A stretch of 35,423 nt of DNA from Nitrospirota bacterium (GTDB taxonomy: Bacteria; Nitrospirota; Thermodesulfovibrionia; Thermodesulfovibrionales; Magnetobacteriaceae): the NCBI GenBank assembly GCA_015233485.1, contig JADFXO010000002.1, forward strand, positions 1 through 35,423. Direction: 5' to 3'. The notes below the pieces were generated by a model that had not been told where the DNA came from, did no database searches, and saw only the letters and a program-made list of their open reading frames with translations. Below, one piece after another: positions 26,909 to 35,423 of this stretch; position 1 is the stretch's first letter; each line of letters begins with the position of its first letter. The translations under genes and the position numbers were made by a program.

Positions 26909-26980
26909 TATTCCATGTTGTCTTACTAATGTATTCCTTAGTACTATTTAATATAGATTTTATATTATTTTATTTTTTAC

Positions 26981-27011
26981 TTGACAATTGGATATTCTTT
27001 TGCACTATAAT
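26981..27011 (+). promoter_or_regulatory. Candidate sigma70 promoter for the radical SAM cluster
   Basis: TTGACA (26981-26986), 19-nt spacer, TATAAT (27006-27011). The long spacer lowers confidence. Confidence 0.4.
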
Positions 27012-27017
27012 GATAAA

Positions 27018-27140
27018 ATGTTTATCTATAGATTAATAGCGAACCAGTGGAAGCATAGCAAGCGTGAGGACGTTTGTTACTATGGTCTCTGTTTCTTATT
27101 TATTGCAATGTTTATTATGTTACCTTGTTACATCTATAGG
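27018..27140 (+). CDS. Possible 40-aa leader or small membrane peptide ORF
   Basis: MFIYRLIANQWKHSKREDVCYYGLCFLFIAMFIMFTLLHL between the promoter and the first radical SAM gene; no clear RBS, below the ORF-track length. Confidence 0.2.
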
Positions 27141-27198
27141 ATAGTTCTATAAAACTTTTTTCAGATAAAGATTTATTATTAAAGAGGGGGGAACGTAA

Positions 27199-28545
27199 AT
27201 GGATTATGTAACTTCGCCGGTTAACAATATTCTAAGAAATCCGCTAAGAGTACTGAACCATTTGTATCTAATAAACAGAAAGTTGCAAATAGCAGGTAAA
27301 TGGTCGTTGATATGGAATGAAGATAGCTTAAATAAAGGTTCTAAACCTATAAAAGTTAGAGACATTGTTTTAGATTTGAAAGAAAATAAGATAGATGTAC
27401 AATCCGCCCTCAACGGAATCGAAAAAATTAACGATACAGAAGATAGTGATATATATCATGATTTGCTTGATTGTTATACTACCGGTTTACTTGAATTTCA
27501 TCCTACAGATAAGTGTGATTTATCTTGCATTGAGTGCCACTATAGAGGCAAAAAAGATGATACAATTCCGTTTTCTCAAGCAAGCAGGCTTTTAAAGGGC
27601 CTTTCACCGAAGGCTATAACCGTTACCGGTGGTGGAGAACCTAATGTTTACAGAAGCGAAACCAGGAATCTTAACGATCTCATTCTTGAGATAAAACAAG
27701 TTCTACCTGATACAAACATTGGTTTGATCAATAACAATACATATATTCCACCGGGAGACTGGACAAAACATATCGATTGGCAAAGATCATCAATAGATGC
27801 TTCTTCTCAAGATACATATTTAAAACTAAAAGGTGTGGATAAGTTTAATAATGTTATAGAGAACGTGAAAATACTTTTACATAATACAAATATTCCATTT
27901 GTCGGCATAGGGTTTCTTTACAGAAAAGAAAATGCACATGAGATTAGTCATTTTTTAGAATCCTGGTTTACACTGTTTAGAAATGAGCCGGAAGAGCTCA
28001 AGAGACGATTTAATATACAATTTAGACCTATACCACCATCTATCGAGAGTATAAAAAGTAAAGTCAAAGTAGATGATCTAACTAATAAATTACAAAATAT
28101 TTTAAATAGAGAAATAAATTATGTCATGGCTCTATCAGATAAGGATGTTAATTTCAAGGCATTTATTTTCAATAATACGAATTTCAGTTCACTTTTATCA
28201 AATCGAGACAACGTCAATATACCGTACTTACACGCCCCAAGTCAGTTTAAAAATTGTTATAATGCCCTGACGCACAGAGTACTAAGGGCGAATGGTGATG
28301 AGTACCCTGATTTTTTGTTATGTAATTCCCATGACTTATCTCTTGGAAATACGTTTAAAAACAATAGTGACGAAGAAAAGATAAAAATTTCATTAATGCA
28401 ATTTTATTTTTTTAATAGAGAGAGTATTTACTGCAACCCTGAAACATGTCGCCAGGGGTGGGTAAGTAAGACAGTCGAGGATTATTACAATGGTGTTTAT
28501 ACTATAGATACGATTGATAAAATCCCTCATAATTATTTTTTTTAA
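27199..28545 (+). CDS. Radical SAM protein 1
   Basis: CDLSCIEC (CX3CX2C), TVTGGGEPN; C-terminal Cys set (KNCYN, LLCNS, YCNPETC). Strong RBS gagggggg. Confidence 0.88.
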   Translation: MDYVTSPVNNILRNPLRVLNHLYLINRKLQIAGKWSLIWNEDSLNKGSKPIKVRDIVLDLKENKIDVQSALNGIEKINDTEDSDIYHDLLDCYTTGLLEFHPTDKCDLSCIECHYRGKKDDTIPFSQASRLLKGLSPKAITVTGGGEPNVYRSETRNLNDLILEIKQVLPDTNIGLINNNTYIPPGDWTKHIDWQRSSIDASSQDTYLKLKGVDKFNNVIENVKILLHNTNIPFVGIGFLYRKENAHEISHFLESWFTLFRNEPEELKRRFNIQFRPIPPSIESIKSKVKVDDLTNKLQNILNREINYVMALSDKDVNFKAFIFNNTNFSSLLSNRDNVNIPYLHAPSQFKNCYNALTHRVLRANGDEYPDFLLCNSHDLSLGNTFKNNSDEEKIKISLMQFYFFNRESIYCNPETCRQGWVSKTVEDYYNGVYTIDTIDKIPHNYFF

Positions 28546-28563
28546 TGATAATGGACAAATATT

Positions 28564-29976
28564 TTGAATAATTTAGATTACATCCACCTCGACAGCAAAG
28601 GTAATTTATATAAATCGTCATCCTTTGAGCTTATAAAATATTCACCCAACAAATCTACTGATGTTGATGCGCTTTTGAAGTCTTTCAGTAACAATCCATA
28701 TCAGGTTTTTTTTAAAACTCCATTCTCATTTATTTCATATTCATTTGACAATAAAATAATCAGCAGTTTTAAAGCACATCCAACAAGTTTCTATCCAGGC
28801 TCTCCATTCGACGTCTTTAATTCAGTAAAAAGCTATATTAAAGAACGGAAATTGGTTATCCCAAGGTTCTATTTATATCCCTCATCAAATTGCAATTCAA
28901 GATGTACTATATGCCAATTTAATTTTAGACGAAAAGCGCCTTCTTACATGAAGTTTGAGATCATAAAGAAAATAATAGACTATATGTCACGTCAAGAACC
29001 AAGGCCAATATTATTATCCTCTATTATTTCAGGTGACGGAGAACCCACACTTCATAATGATTTCAATAAAATAATCGAATATTATGCGGAGAATAACGTC
29101 AATATTTTTCTTACAAGTAACTGTATATTACCACATAACAAAAATGATATGATAATTGAAACAGTTGCACGCAATGTTTCCATGCTAACAATTTCTTTAA
29201 AAGGGTTAAATTCTCATGCATACCATCGTTACCAAGGCATAGATGAGAAAATGAAAACATTCGATCGTGTTATAAACAATATTGAAAGTTTACTGAAGAA
29301 GTTGGATAAATACAAGAGAAGAGACAAAATATTAATTGGAATTGCATCACTTATACTACCTGAGAATACCTATTTATATAGAATTATGATAGATTATTTT
29401 GTTTCACTTAAGTTAGATTATGTTTATCTTAACGTAGTAGAACCATCATATGAGAGATGGAGTATATATTTTACTGAGAAAGAAATTAGAGATACCTTGG
29501 AAAGTCTCCGCAGTATAAGTACTGATTATAAGAATTGCGGAACTTTAATAAGATTTCCTGCTAATCCTTTCAAAACAAGATATAATCACTCCGTATATTA
29601 CGATGCCGATATTAGAAAAGTTAAGAATACATGCGGGAGTGCTTTATGGAATCCAATAGCCATTCCAGGTAATAATAACAATGGCGTACTCCTTAGTTGC
29701 CGAAATAGTGAAAACTTTAACGATGAGAACTTTTGGTATTCATCCGATCTATACGGCGAAGAACTCTCTAATGTTATGGATAATAGCCGGATTGCTAAGG
29801 TGATGCAAGCTACGAGTAGTTGTCATCAATGCAGATTGGAAAGGCAGGTTAATCTCTTTGATAAAATTATAGATACAGAGTTAAGCAATAATTCAAGGGG
29901 CTCATTTATGTTAACCTTTGATGCAGGCATATTATCAAAACAAAATGGTGCAATTACTTTTGAAGAAACTTTATAA
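28564..29976 (+). CDS. Radical SAM protein 2
   Basis: TTG start; CNSRCTIC, ISGDGEPTLH; C-terminal NTCGSA, LLSCRN, SCHQCRLERQ. Confidence 0.88.
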   Translation: MNNLDYIHLDSKGNLYKSSSFELIKYSPNKSTDVDALLKSFSNNPYQVFFKTPFSFISYSFDNKIISSFKAHPTSFYPGSPFDVFNSVKSYIKERKLVIPRFYLYPSSNCNSRCTICQFNFRRKAPSYMKFEIIKKIIDYMSRQEPRPILLSSIISGDGEPTLHNDFNKIIEYYAENNVNIFLTSNCILPHNKNDMIIETVARNVSMLTISLKGLNSHAYHRYQGIDEKMKTFDRVINNIESLLKKLDKYKRRDKILIGIASLILPENTYLYRIMIDYFVSLKLDYVYLNVVEPSYERWSIYFTEKEIRDTLESLRSISTDYKNCGTLIRFPANPFKTRYNHSVYYDADIRKVKNTCGSALWNPIAIPGNNNNGVLLSCRNSENFNDENFWYSSDLYGEELSNVMDNSRIAKVMQATSSCHQCRLERQVNLFDKIIDTELSNNSRGSFMLTFDAGILSKQNGAITFEETL

Positions 29977-29990
29977 ATGAAACAACTAAA

Positions 29991-30854
29991 TTGAATAAAT
30001 CACAGAAAATAAAAAATCCTCTAATTATCTCTACCGGTATTTATAGACTTGCAAATGAAAAGGAGCCTAATTACGTTAATAATATATTGGAGTTTTATGC
30101 TGACCACGAGGCTTTAGTTGATATTATCGACGGAGTTGAACTAAATATAAGAACACCTGAAATTATGGAAACACTAATATTATCAGATAAATCAACAAAT
30201 TTTCTTCAATCATTGAATCATAACACTTTGCATTATTTTTATTTTTCTTTTTTTACTTTTAATCAAGACAACCAGCTTTCTCCAAAGGACTTTGAGTACA
30301 TCGACAAATTAAAATCCATCAATGATAAAATACATTTCAGATCCGTTGTAATACATCCATTTCCATACAACGAAAAGGAAGTACTGATGTTGTACAAAAT
30401 TTTTCATGATAAACTCGATATACCTGTCTTTAACTTTGAGAGCATGTTAAGAGATATTGATATTAATAATACAGATTTTGAAAGATTATTTGTCGATGAA
30501 AATATAGGACTCCTGTTGGATGCTTCTCATGCAGTTGCAGCACACACCAGCAACTCTTTATATACCTTTGAGTATTTAAAGCCTTTTTTTGATAGAATAT
30601 CTTACCTGCATATTAGTTCAACAAGAAGAGATCTGGCATATTACGATAATACTGGTTTCTTTTGCCCTTCAAAAGGCCACTCAATGTTTATTGAAACGAA
30701 TTCAGAAGACCTAATATTATTCGATAAAGTATTTGAATTTATAGAAAACAAACCGTTTCTCGGACTCATTTTGGAACAGTGCATAAAAGAAAAGGATATA
30801 GGTCCTCTCATAAAAGAAATTCATTTCATAAAGAAGCATTTTCTGCAGATATGA
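29991..30854 (+). CDS. TIM-barrel protein, sugar-phosphate isomerase / AP endonuclease-2-like
   Basis: TTG start. LLLDASHAVAA, YLHISSTRRD, SKGHSMF, LGLILEQ resemble metal-ligand strands of xylose-isomerase-like TIM barrels. Confidence 0.6.
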   Translation: MNKSQKIKNPLIISTGIYRLANEKEPNYVNNILEFYADHEALVDIIDGVELNIRTPEIMETLILSDKSTNFLQSLNHNTLHYFYFSFFTFNQDNQLSPKDFEYIDKLKSINDKIHFRSVVIHPFPYNEKEVLMLYKIFHDKLDIPVFNFESMLRDIDINNTDFERLFVDENIGLLLDASHAVAAHTSNSLYTFEYLKPFFDRISYLHISSTRRDLAYYDNTGFFCPSKGHSMFIETNSEDLILFDKVFEFIENKPFLGLILEQCIKEKDIGPLIKEIHFIKKHFLQI

Positions 30855-32257
30855 TGAATCAGAATAATTTAGTTGCTAATTTTAATTTTGGTGTCAGCGA
30901 ATCAAACAGATATTTTAGAATCTACAATGATTCTATTCAACAAATAACGTTTGACCAAATATCACCAATAGAAAAGAAAATACTAAATCCCTCAATAAGA
31001 AACAGATTCCTTAACACCTACAACAAACTCCTTTTCATCGATATTAACAGTAACGTCATACTCGGCTCGAAAGATACCGACTTTACAAGTTTTTATCCTT
31101 CTAGCCACTTTGATTTCATTAATGGCATAAATCAGTTCATTAATAATGAATTTCCATTACCCGCCAAGCTATTTATCAATCCAACCAATAAATGCAATTA
31201 TCGTTGCCAGGTCTGTTCCTTTAATCCTACCAGAGGTATAAAGGGTACAAACAGTATGCCTGTTTATATTATAGAAGAGATTATCGATATTTTTAAAAAA
31301 CGTTCACCAAACGCATCAATTAATATTTCAGGTGGTGGTGAACCAACCTTGCATAAAGATATTGAGTACATATTACAATTAATAAACGATTCGGATATAA
31401 AGATATTCATGACATCCAACGCAAGCAGATCAGATAAGAATTTCTGGAAGACTGCTGTCAGGGCGTGTTCAATGCTGGTTTTTTCCGTAAGAGGCCTTAC
31501 ATTAGATAACTATAAAGCTATCGATAACCCAGCAAATAAAGATACCGATATCAACAAAGTTATTTCTAATATAGAGATGATAATTGATTTAAGGGAAAAA
31601 AATCGAAGAACCGAAGATTTGATAATCGGCATCAATTCATTGGTACACCCCTTAAACGCCGGACATTTTTATAATTTTTCAAAAAAGATGGTTGAAATAG
31701 GAATAGATTTTCTGCATTTTACTCCTGTGGCTCCCAACTTGTCAAAATGGAATATTGACATAGATGAAAAGCAGAGGGATCTCACAGACCGTAATTTTAA
31801 TGAAATAAATGAAATTGTTTCTAAAAGTAAGATTAAAATAAGACTTCCTAAAATACCTTATAAAGATCTCTCAGGAGATAACTATTATTTAGATGTTACA
31901 AGCAGACATGGACAAAGAAATGGTTGTTATGTTGCACTTTTTTCACCCGCACTAGTACCTTCTGAAGTGGATCCTTTAAAAGCCAAGCTCTCACCATGCA
32001 GAGCATCCGAAGTACAGGATAACAATCTACTTTCGTATAGTAATGATATTGTAAAGGGTAGTTATGCCGGAATATGGAATTATGATAATTACCTCAGAGT
32101 CCAGTCTATGATTAAAGGGAAATGTTCTTATTGCTATATGGAGAGACAATATCTCGATCTTAAATTCATGGTAGATATTAAAAGTAAATATGGCTCAAAA
32201 GGCGAGTTTGTGTTATTATTTGATTTAATGGACAAAACAAGCGTACAATATTTTTAA
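30851..32257 (+). CDS. Radical SAM protein 3, paralogue of protein 2
   Basis: CNYRCQVC, ISGGGEPTLHKD; C-terminal NGCYVA, LSPCRA, CSYCYMERQ. ATGA overlap with the TIM-barrel stop; start 30851 preferred over 30779. Confidence 0.88.
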   Translation: MMNQNNLVANFNFGVSESNRYFRIYNDSIQQITFDQISPIEKKILNPSIRNRFLNTYNKLLFIDINSNVILGSKDTDFTSFYPSSHFDFINGINQFINNEFPLPAKLFINPTNKCNYRCQVCSFNPTRGIKGTNSMPVYIIEEIIDIFKKRSPNASINISGGGEPTLHKDIEYILQLINDSDIKIFMTSNASRSDKNFWKTAVRACSMLVFSVRGLTLDNYKAIDNPANKDTDINKVISNIEMIIDLREKNRRTEDLIIGINSLVHPLNAGHFYNFSKKMVEIGIDFLHFTPVAPNLSKWNIDIDEKQRDLTDRNFNEINEIVSKSKIKIRLPKIPYKDLSGDNYYLDVTSRHGQRNGCYVALFSPALVPSEVDPLKAKLSPCRASEVQDNNLLSYSNDIVKGSYAGIWNYDNYLRVQSMIKGKCSYCYMERQYLDLKFMVDIKSKYGSKGEFVLLFDLMDKTSVQYF

Positions 32258-32291
32258 ATGATATTAATTAAAATTCTTATAGGAGTCAATA

Positions 32292-34565
32292 TTGAGTACA
32301 GAATTAGAGCAATCTATACAACAAGAATTTATCAATAAGTATAAGATAACAAATAATAGAGATGCCAAGAATCTATTTTTTAAAGAACTTTTAACAACTT
32401 CACAAGACAATGGTTTGTCTAAAAAATATGAGAACTGTTTTAACGGATATATTAACTGGATAAATGGTGAAATTAACACTGCTAAAAAGCATTTTAAGGC
32501 ATCTCTTATTATTGACGAGAAATTCCCTCTTTCACTATACGGTTTAGGTGTAATATTTCACAAATTAAGAGATACTGAGCTTGCCTTGGAATTTTTTAAA
32601 AGACTGAAAGGCATAAGAGAGTTCTCATCGTATGCGTTTAATGCTTTAGGAAATATGTATCGAGATGCTAAAGCTTTTAATATTGCGATTTACTGTTATA
32701 AAGAATCTGTCAAACGTGACAATAACTTCTCATATCCACATAATGGATTAGGTATTGTTTATTATAAAATATTTAAGTATAACGAAGCTATAGATCATTC
32801 ACTTAAAAGCTTAGAGATAGATGATAACTTTGCATATCCATGGGACAACCTGGGTAATATTTTACGAGACACAGGCCATTATAAAGAAGCTGATAAATGT
32901 TATAGAATTGCCATTTCAAAGGATAACTGGCTTTCACCAGCAAATGCCCATTATGCAATGTCACAATTACATAATCCTAAAAAGATTGAGGAAGCTAAGA
33001 AAAAACTTGATAAGGCTATTGTATGTTGCAACGCAGAGGGTAATATTTACTATGCCGAAGAATATAAATCGTTGTTTATTAATTATGAAAAGAAAATAAA
33101 TATAACAAATAAACGTAAGTCATCATTTGAAACAGGTTCTATATCAACACTTGATGAAATATTGCACGAAACTTATAGCCAGCATATAGATGAGTATGCT
33201 GCGAGAAACATCGCTCTTTCTTCAGCGTTTCTTGACTATAAATATGATAATGAAGAAAGCGAATATAGTTTTGAAGTATTAAGGAGATGGAATTCTTATA
33301 CACCTATAATAGCAAATAATTATCATATAAGTAAAGGTGGCGGTTATTTCCTTAAAGTAGGTGGAAAAGGAATAGTTATCGATCCCGGCCTTAACTTTAT
33401 TGATAATTTTCAAGGATCCGGCCATAGTTTTTGTGAAATTGATTTTGTTTTAATCTCTCATGCCCACAACGATCATACTGCTGATTTTGAATCTATATTA
33501 ACTTTACTTTATAAATACAATGATAGAATTAAGGGTACTGACGATAAATTGAAAGAGCCTACTATGTTGCATAAAATAGCAAGAACAGAACAAAAGTCAT
33601 CTTATGATATAAATGAAAACGAAAGAAACGAGGAGTTTAAAAAGTCAGATAGAAGGAAAATTATAAATTTTTATATTACTGAAAGTGTATATAGAAAATA
33701 TGTTGGGATGTTAGAGTTAAAGTCATCGGTCGACTATAATATTCACGTTATAGAAAGGGGAGATGAATTTAACTTAAATATAAATAACAAAAACAACTCT
33801 AATTCAAACATTAAAGTTAAGGTTCTTGATGCAAATCATAACGATATAATATCTGATAGACATTCTGTAGGATATCTGTTAACCATTAATAATAAAATCA
33901 TTATTTATACGGGGGATACGAGTTGGACTCCAGAAATCGAACAACAGTATAAAGTTATACATGACCAATATAAAGAAAAACAAAGCATATCTAAAGATGA
34001 AACAATTTTATTAGTTGCTCATTTAGGAGGATTTCAAGATAGTGAAATAGATTACGATGGTAAATATGATAAAAATATTTTTTATAAAAACCATCTTGGA
34101 CGGTTAGGATTAGCGAAATTAATTGAAACATTAGAACCTGATATCTGTTTTATATCAGAATTTGGAGAAGAGTTTGCTGAGAAAAGGGAAGAAATTACAG
34201 ATATTTACCGGATAGCTTTCAGTAAAATAGACAATTTAAAAGAAACTATTTTTCTACCCGCCGATATTGGTCTCGAATTAGAGTTAACAAATAAAAAAAT
34301 TAAAGCCATTAATGATATCAATAACAATAATATAGAATATGATCATGTCGATCCGTCTAAAGTTAAAACAATCTTATTGATAAATGATTATTCTCTTCAT
34401 TATTATAATAGTGATACAATTACTAATGAACGGAAATTGAGTCAAGTTCTCACAAACGACTACGATTTTAAAAGAAAAAACTATTTAGACATAAACAATA
34501 GAAATATTGATATAAAAAAGATCAGATCACTTATAAGCAAGTACGAATCCAATATAGACACATAA
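32292..34565 (+). CDS. TPR-repeat / metallo-beta-lactamase-fold fusion protein
   Basis: TTG start with aggag RBS. TPR units (YGLGVIFHKLRDTELALEFFKRL, NALGNMYRDAKAFNIAIYCYKESVK, DNLGNILRDTGHYKEADKCYRIA) then ISHAHNDHTADF, DANHND, IIYTGDTSW. Confidence 0.85.
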   Translation: MSTELEQSIQQEFINKYKITNNRDAKNLFFKELLTTSQDNGLSKKYENCFNGYINWINGEINTAKKHFKASLIIDEKFPLSLYGLGVIFHKLRDTELALEFFKRLKGIREFSSYAFNALGNMYRDAKAFNIAIYCYKESVKRDNNFSYPHNGLGIVYYKIFKYNEAIDHSLKSLEIDDNFAYPWDNLGNILRDTGHYKEADKCYRIAISKDNWLSPANAHYAMSQLHNPKKIEEAKKKLDKAIVCCNAEGNIYYAEEYKSLFINYEKKINITNKRKSSFETGSISTLDEILHETYSQHIDEYAARNIALSSAFLDYKYDNEESEYSFEVLRRWNSYTPIIANNYHISKGGGYFLKVGGKGIVIDPGLNFIDNFQGSGHSFCEIDFVLISHAHNDHTADFESILTLLYKYNDRIKGTDDKLKEPTMLHKIARTEQKSSYDINENERNEEFKKSDRRKIINFYITESVYRKYVGMLELKSSVDYNIHVIERGDEFNLNINNKNNSNSNIKVKVLDANHNDIISDRHSVGYLLTINNKIIIYTGDTSWTPEIEQQYKVIHDQYKEKQSISKDETILLVAHLGGFQDSEIDYDGKYDKNIFYKNHLGRLGLAKLIETLEPDICFISEFGEEFAEKREEITDIYRIAFSKIDNLKETIFLPADIGLELELTNKKIKAINDINNNNIEYDHVDPSKVKTILLINDYSLHYYNSDTITNERKLSQVLTNDYDFKRKNYLDINNRNIDIKKIRSLISKYESNIDT

Positions 34566-34603
34566 TAATTTATTACGCCATCATAATAATAAAGGGATCT
34601 GAT

Positions 34604-35065
34604 ATGCCTGAAACAAGCAATAATATATTCAGAGGAACAATATACTCGGCAGGATGGTGCGATGAATTTAAGAAGGAATTTAATGATTATCTAAATTCCT
34701 CACTTGTTATACATCAGAATAATGCAAATCATACCGAGGATAGCAAAAGAGAAATTATTCATAAGGTCTTTGAATATATCAATGTCGTAAACAAACTAAA
34801 ACATCCAAATAATTTTCTTTTTTACTCAGATAAAAAGTTGCCTTCCGCTTTTACTTATGGTGTTGAAGCAAAATCGATTCTTTCTGATAAGTACTTGTAT
34901 TGCTCAAACATTTCCTTTCTCGTTCAATCTCTTCTCGCTGACTTCCAGATAACTACAGAGTTGATGGTTACACTCATTAATAATATTCACATAACCGAAA
35001 AAGGCGAGAAATTGTTCTATAACGATAGATATTGGGGAGAGAAAATAAGACATTTATATGTTTAA
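34604..35065 (+). CDS. Hypothetical protein, last gene of the cluster
   Basis: 153-aa ORF, ATG after agggatctg, same strand and composition as the cluster. Confidence 0.55.
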   Translation: MPETSNNIFRGTIYSAGWCDEFKKEFNDYLNSSLVIHQNNANHTEDSKREIIHKVFEYINVVNKLKHPNNFLFYSDKKLPSAFTYGVEAKSILSDKYLYCSNISFLVQSLLADFQITTELMVTLINNIHITEKGEKLFYNDRYWGEKIRHLYV

Positions 35066-35423
35066 AACCAAACCCTGCTTTATTGATAGTCACGACATCG
35101 GTTCCTTTATCGAACTTATTGTCCTTAAAAAAAATATCTCTGATCTTGTCCGCAGGCAGAATCGAAAGAAATTTACCGTTATATTTATCTCTTTTTAAAT
35201 AATTAAAATAGTATTTTAGAGATCTCGACGATTGCTCGTATTGATTTTTCTGAAAGATCATTAGCTCCTTTGTCCAGGATGATCTTTCTTTTGCTTCATT
35301 TTCTAATAAGGAAAGTTCTTTAAAAGATAAAGTATTTACAGGTATTCCACTACTATACCCAATATTTTGCAATGTATTATCGGACCATCTATTATAAGGT
35401 ATGCTTCTATCGATGACAAGCTC
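34977..35423 (-). CDS. Hypothetical protein, partial at right edge
   Basis: Open frame runs to the window edge (ELVIDRSIPYNRWSDNTLQNIGYSSGIPVNTLSF...). Overlaps the convergent 34604 ORF by 89 nt. Confidence 0.45.
   Translation of the reverse strand, partial: ELVIDRSIPYNRWSDNTLQNIGYSSGIPVNTLSFKELSLLENEAKERSSWTKELMIFQKNQYEQSSRSLKYYFNYLKRDKYNGKFLSILPADKIRDIFFKDNKFDKGTDVVTINKAGFGFKHINVLFSLPNIYRYRTISRLFRLCEYY

Noticed and set aside
32264-32479. 71-aa minus-strand ORF at the start of the TPR-MBL gene
   Set aside because: Overlaps the TPR-MBL coding start; no independent support.
32821-33099. 92-aa plus-strand ORF within the TPR region
   Set aside because: Alternative frame inside a clear TPR coding sequence.
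1-35423. tRNA or rRNA genes
   Set aside because: None noticed by eye; tRNAscan-SE and Infernal would be needed to exclude them.

Overview
The window looks like a chromosomal segment from a Nitrospirota-like or other deep-branching bacterium; that assignment is an impression, not tested. From left to right it contains: (1) the end of an IS3-type element (1-121). (2) A housekeeping and transport block: two UspA proteins, a SulP transporter without a STAS domain, a holin-like membrane protein, thrS, infC with an apparent AUA start codon, and a tri-heme c-type cytochrome. (3) An accessory stretch at about 6.8-12.4 kb: orphan HicB-like protein, palindromic REP-like repeat, a small ORF overlapping a Rad50/SMC-like ATPase with a CxxC hook, a decayed Rpn/PD-(D/E)XK gene, and a three-copy dispersed repeat. 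(4) A long minus-strand operon: pheA-hisC-DAHP synthase-tyrA-aroA-cmk-ispH-rpsA-sppA-ihf/HU-Rieske-cytochrome b6. (5) A complete ISNCY/IS1202-like element with doubled terminal repeats. (6) An internally deleted group II intron with an intact-looking domain V. (7) An AT-rich, tightly packed plus-strand cluster (27199-35065): three radical SAM proteins with C-terminal auxiliary-cluster-like cysteines, a TIM-barrel isomerase/endonuclease-IV-like protein, a TPR + metallo-beta-lactamase fusion and a small unknown protein. Item 7 is the strongest candidate for an undescribed biosynthetic or modification system. All calls come from reading the sequence; no database search was run.
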